NCBI RefSeq assembly: GCF_029892425.1
Contig: NZ_JARXWB010000006.1
Coordinates: 1-64,000, forward strand
Source: Bradyrhizobium sp. BR13661
GTDB taxonomy: Bacteria; Pseudomonadota; Alphaproteobacteria; Rhizobiales; Xanthobacteraceae
Length of the DNA: 64,000 nucleotides
Direction: 5' to 3'
Made by a program: the position numbers and the translations under genes. Shown here piece after piece: positions 60,933 through 64,000 of the stretch. A model generated the notes under the pieces. It searched no databases, was not told the DNA's origin, and was given only the letters and a program-made list of their open reading frames with translations. Numbering within the stretch: position 1 is the first letter of the stretch; every line of letters begins with the position of its first letter.

Positions 60933-61049
60933 GACATATCTCGAAATTCGTTGACTGCCGGAAAGGTGCTCCCGATCGCATTCAAATTCGAGATGGAGTC
61001 GCAGCCAGCGATATAAATGGGCCATAAGTGCCGGCCGATTGCGCCGCGG

Positions 61050-62294
61050 TCACTGCAAGTCGTTTTCGAGGAGGCCGAGCCTGCGTCCAAGCCATTCCGT
61101 CGTCGGCGCCTGGATCAGGATTGTGATCAGGATGATCACGAAGGTTACGGAAGCGATCAAGTCGGCTCCCGGTGCCTTGGTCCCCAACAGGAGACCGGCA
61201 AGTGCAGCCGGGATGACGCCGGTCTCGCGGGTCCAGCACATGAAGATGAGTTCGCGCACGTTCCAGCCTGCGCGGCGGTCCGGCAGGGCGCAGAGGAACA
61301 CCGTCATTGGGCGTGCCACGAACATCAGAGCAAGCGCGACCGCCACGCCGCCTTTCCAGTGCTGGCCCATCTGGGCAAAGTCGAGCTGGGCGCCGAGCAG
61401 GGTGAAGATGAACAGGCGCATGATGAAGGCGGTCGTGAACACGAAATCGTTAAGCTTCTGCGCCTCGCCCGGCTCCATTCGAAAGCCCAGGGCTTCCTTG
61501 TTGCCGAGCACGATGCCGAAAACGAATACGGCCATGAAGCCCGATGCCTGTAGGCCGCTTGCGGCAAAGTAGGCGGCGATCACGGCAACCAGCGTCACGA
61601 CCGGCGCGTACTCCGCGAGCACCGCCCAGCGCTCATGCGCGATGAGTAGTGCAGCCAGATAACCGAGAGCAACGCCGGCGGCGATCCCGATCGCGGCCTG
61701 TTTGACGAGGTCGAACAGCGCGCCGGTGGGCGAAAATACGCCGCTCCCCATCACTAGCCCTAGCACCGAAAAGGTGAAGATCGCCGCCATGGCGTCGTTG
61801 AACGCGGACTCGCTCATTACGGTCTGCGCAATACGATCGCGAATTCGGATCTGACGAAAGATCGGCATGAGCGTCGCCGGATCGGTCGACGCAACCGTGG
61901 CCCCGAGCAGCAGCGCCAGCATCGGCGGAATGCCGAACACGAGATGGGCGGCAAGTCCGGTGATCGCTGCCGTGATCAGGACGCCGATCGTTGCCAACGT
62001 CACGATGGTGATCCACACTTGCTTGATGACATCAAGCCGCAGGGCCGCCCCACCGTCGAACAGGATGTAGCTTGCCCCAAACAGAAGTATGATTTGGTTA
62101 AGTGCAGAATCGGCGGGGATGTTGATCAATTTGAGCGCGTGCGGCCCCATCGCGATTCCAGCGAGCAGGGACAGCGCGATATCGGGAATCCGGATTTTCT
62201 GCGCCAGCAATCCGGTGATAGTACCGACCGCAAGAATCAGCCCGCAACTCAACAACGTGTGCTTGGCGATCTCGACTGAGGCCGACGTATCCAC
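61050..62294 (-). CDS. CPA1-type cation/proton antiporter
   Basis: 414 residues, 12 or more hydrophobic segments. Key residues are visible: GATVASTDPATLMP (the TDP unwound helix) and MSESAFNDAMAAIF (the ND pair where the sodium-binding aspartates lie). It exchanges sodium or potassium for protons at the inner membrane. GTG at 62294 is used as start with no strong ribosome binding site. It has no TrkA-C or NhaP-type C-terminal extension, so it is a minimal form. Not in an operon with neighbours. Confidence 0.9.
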   Translation of the reverse strand: MDTSASVEIAKHTLLSCGLILAVGTITGLLAQKIRIPDIALSLLAGIAMGPHALKLINIPADSALNQIILLFGASYILFDGGAALRLDVIKQVWITIVTLATIGVLITAAITGLAAHLVFGIPPMLALLLGATVASTDPATLMPIFRQIRIRDRIAQTVMSESAFNDAMAAIFTFSVLGLVMGSGVFSPTGALFDLVKQAAIGIAAGVALGYLAALLIAHERWAVLAEYAPVVTLVAVIAAYFAASGLQASGFMAVFVFGIVLGNKEALGFRMEPGEAQKLNDFVFTTAFIMRLFIFTLLGAQLDFAQMGQHWKGGVAVALALMFVARPMTVFLCALPDRRAGWNVRELIFMCWTRETGVIPAALAGLLLGTKAPGADLIASVTFVIILITILIQAPTTEWLGRRLGLLENDLQ

Positions 62295-62486
62295 CTGGCA
62301 ATTCCGAAATGTTTGAGATTTGGCGGAGTTCGGCGTCCCGCCAGCCTGTTTCGCACGTTGCGACGTTACCTGCCATTGCGTAGCTCAAAAAGCGAAAACG
62401 AACGCTTTGGCGAGTTTGTCGCAGGTCATCGCCGCAACGTAGATTGCGGCGATGATGTTCAGCCTGAGACGATCGTCCGTCGGTCG

Positions 62487-63359
62487 TCAGCGATTGAGGC
62501 GCGCGAGCAGGCTCGACGTATCCCAGCGCTTGCCGCCCATCTTCTCGACTTCGGCATAGAACTGGTCGACCAGCGCGGTCACCGGCAGATTGGCACCGTT
62601 GCGGCGGGCTTCGGCGAGCGCGATCGAGAGATCCTTGCGCATCCATTCGACCGCGAAGCCGAAATCGTACTTGCCCTCGTTCATGGTCTTGTAGCGGTTC
62701 TCCATCTGCCAGGACTGCGCCGCACCCTTGGAGATGGTCTCGATCACGGCTGATACGTCAAGGCCGCTCTTCTTGGCGAAGTGGATACCCTCGGAAAGGC
62801 CCTGCACGAGGCCGGCGATGCAGATCTGGTTGACCATCTTGGTCAGCTGGCCGCTTCCGGCAGGCCCAAGCAGCTTGCACATCCGCGCATAGGAGCCGGT
62901 GATAACAGGCTCGGCGCCGGCATAGACATCCTGCGCGCCGCCGCACATGACCGTCAGCACGCCGTTCTCGGCGCCGGCCTGGCCGCCGGAGACGGGGGCG
63001 TCGATGAACTTGAACCCAGCCTTGGTCGCGGCCGCGTCGAGCTCGCGGGCGACTTCGGCGGAGGCGGTGGTGTGGTCGACGAACGTCGCGCCCTTCTTCA
63101 TGCCGGCAAAGGCGCCATCGGCGCCGATCGTGACCGCGCGCAGATCGTTGTCGTTGCCGACGCAGCACATCACGAAGTCCTGGCCCTCGGCGGCGGCCTT
63201 CGGGGTCGCTGCGGTCTTGCCGCCGAACTTGTCCGCCCACTCCTTCGCCTTGGCCGCGGTGCGGTTGTAGACGGTGACCTCATGGCCCCCTTTTTTCACG
63301 AGGTGTCCGGCCATGGGGAAGCCCATCACGCCGAGACCGAGGAAAGCGACTTTAGCCAT
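62487..63359 (-). CDS. 3-hydroxyisobutyrate dehydrogenase-family NAD(P) oxidoreductase
   Basis: 290 residues from the ATG at 63359; the frame is open to 63455. Rossmann start VAFLGLGVMGFPMAGHLVKKG, substrate-site DAPVSGGQAGAENGVLTVMCGG, and GxxGxGxxxKMVNQ with the catalytic lysine (GSGQLTKMVNQI). It oxidises a beta-hydroxyacid, such as 3-hydroxyisobutyrate, or reduces tartronate semialdehyde; the substrate cannot be told apart from sequence alone. Confidence 0.93.
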   Translation of the reverse strand: MAKVAFLGLGVMGFPMAGHLVKKGGHEVTVYNRTAAKAKEWADKFGGKTAATPKAAAEGQDFVMCCVGNDNDLRAVTIGADGAFAGMKKGATFVDHTTASAEVARELDAAATKAGFKFIDAPVSGGQAGAENGVLTVMCGGAQDVYAGAEPVITGSYARMCKLLGPAGSGQLTKMVNQICIAGLVQGLSEGIHFAKKSGLDVSAVIETISKGAAQSWQMENRYKTMNEGKYDFGFAVEWMRKDLSIALAEARRNGANLPVTALVDQFYAEVEKMGGKRWDTSSLLARLNR

Positions 63360-63548
63360 GTGTGTGTCCGTAGCTTGAGTTTTACGGTTGCAGCCGGGCG
63401 AGGGGCGCCAGCCGAGGGTCCTTAAGGTTCCACCTGAAGGGAACGGGCGCACCATAAACCCTTGCGGCCGGAGGGCAACGGCTTCGTTTGGCCGCCCCCT
63501 GTGCTAGGATGGCAGGACTAAAGGACTTCAAAACAAGGGAGCGAAAGC

Positions 63549-63986
63549 ATGGGCGGAATAAGCGTCGGCGTCCTCGATCATTTCAACATCCGGACCCGGA
63601 ATCTGGCCGAGACTGTCCGCTTCTACGAGGACGTGCTGGGCCTGGAAAAAGGCGCCCGGCCGAACTTCGCCTTCCCGGGGGCATGGATGTACAGCGAGGG
63701 CAAGCCGGTGGTGCACCTCGTCGATATTTCGCCGACCTCGGAGGTCCAAAAGCCGGATTCCGGCGTGGTCCACCACGTCGCCTTCGTCAGCCGCGGCTTT
63801 GACGGCATGAAGCAGCGCCTGACGTCAAAAGGCATGAAATTCGACTCCCGCCAGGTGCCGGGCGGCGACCTCTGGCAGATCTTCGTGCACGACCCCAACG
63901 GGGTCATGATCGAGCTCAATTATGAGGCCGCCCAGGAGCAGGGGGCAGCCCCAACCGAGATGGCTGACGATATCGGCAGGCAGTAG
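63549..63986 (+). CDS. VOC-family glyoxalase/dioxygenase-like protein
   Basis: 145 residues with two beta-alpha-beta-beta-beta halves. The likely metal ligands are His in LDHFNIRTRN, His in VVHHVAFVS and Glu in VMIELNYE. The pattern FYEDVLGLEKG is typical of lactoylglutathione lyase-like or methylmalonyl-CoA epimerase-like proteins. GGGAG is seven bases before the ATG. The substrate is unknown. Confidence 0.9.
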   Translation: MGGISVGVLDHFNIRTRNLAETVRFYEDVLGLEKGARPNFAFPGAWMYSEGKPVVHLVDISPTSEVQKPDSGVVHHVAFVSRGFDGMKQRLTSKGMKFDSRQVPGGDLWQIFVHDPNGVMIELNYEAAQEQGAAPTEMADDIGRQ

Positions 63987-64000
63987 CCTTTTGGCCGTTT

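Larger units (their letters stand above)
60531..61049. other. Regulatory gap between histidine kinase and antiporter genes
   Basis: Contains the CtrA box and inverted repeat upstream of the kinase and one possible small membrane protein frame. Nothing else recognised. Confidence 0.5.

Overview
The window looks like a chromosomal segment from a Bradyrhizobium-type alphaproteobacterium (Nitrobacteraceae). This rests on the high GC content, small family proteins common in that group (DUF6894, IalB, DUF1476/zeta, DUF1289, DUF2267), a structured intergenic repeat of a type I associate with Bradyrhizobium and Rhodopseudomonas (57.34-57.91 kb), FixK2-type boxes (TTG[A/C]-N6-[T/G]CAA) and a CtrA box (TTAA-N7-TTAA). 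The genus is inferred, not proven.

Region 1 (1-8.6 kb): the 3' part of a modular type I polyketide synthase, cut by the left edge. The visible order is DH(partial)-KR-ACP // KS-AT-DH-KR-ACP-TE. The two DH-KR-ACP blocks are near-copies. The AT carries a YASH methylmalonyl signature, so the last extension should give an alpha-methyl, alpha,beta-unsaturated acyl chain released by the thioesterase.

Region 2 (8.7-18.2 kb, minus strand): a convergent run of acetyl-CoA synthetase, 2-oxoacid dehydrogenase E1alpha, E1beta and E2, a stand-alone ACP, a universal stress protein and a three-domain ACP/AMP-ligase/PlsC-acyltransferase. It starts at a perfect FixK2 box. The junctions are tight (ATGA overlaps acs/E1alpha and E2/ACP), apart from an IS630 scrap between ACP and usp.

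Region 3 (18.2-28 kb): a microoxia/stress island with further FixK2-type boxes. It holds Hsp20, a tiny secreted Cys-rich protein, a flavin-reductase-like protein, YbhB/PEBP, a dienelactone-hydrolase-like enzyme, DUF2267, an HPF-cold-shock fusion, a PRPP-synthetase paralogue, an APH-like kinase, a phosphoribosyltransferase and an F1-ATPase zeta-inhibitor paralogue. The content resembles the mycobacterial DosR dormancy regulon (Hsp20, Usp, ribosome hibernation, PRTase/DLH). Scars of a topoisomerase VI A gene and an IS66 element sit at its edge.

Region 4 (28-42 kb): a GNAT enzyme, two translationally coupled AraC regulators, a 1012-aa autotransporter followed by an IalB protein, a tandem duplication of a LuxR-type regulator, then a gene-poor stretch of small or broken genes and secreted proteins.

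Region 5 (42-49.4 kb): a complete family-5 ABC importer (binding protein, two permeases, two ATPases) overlapping a cytoplasmic GH51 alpha-L-arabinofuranosidase. This looks like an uptake-and-hydrolysis operon for arabinose-containing oligosaccharides.

Region 6 (49.4-64 kb): a giant hybrid sensor kinase (degenerate Ser/Thr kinase, AAA ATPase, helical region, GAF, two PAS, histidine kinase, receiver), DusA, the intergenic repeat, a periplasmic-type aspartic protease, DUF1289, a membrane PdhS/PleC-like histidine kinase with a CtrA box upstream, a CPA1 antiporter, a 3-hydroxyisobutyrate-dehydrogenase-family enzyme and a VOC/glyoxalase protein. No rRNA, tRNA or CRISPR array was seen.
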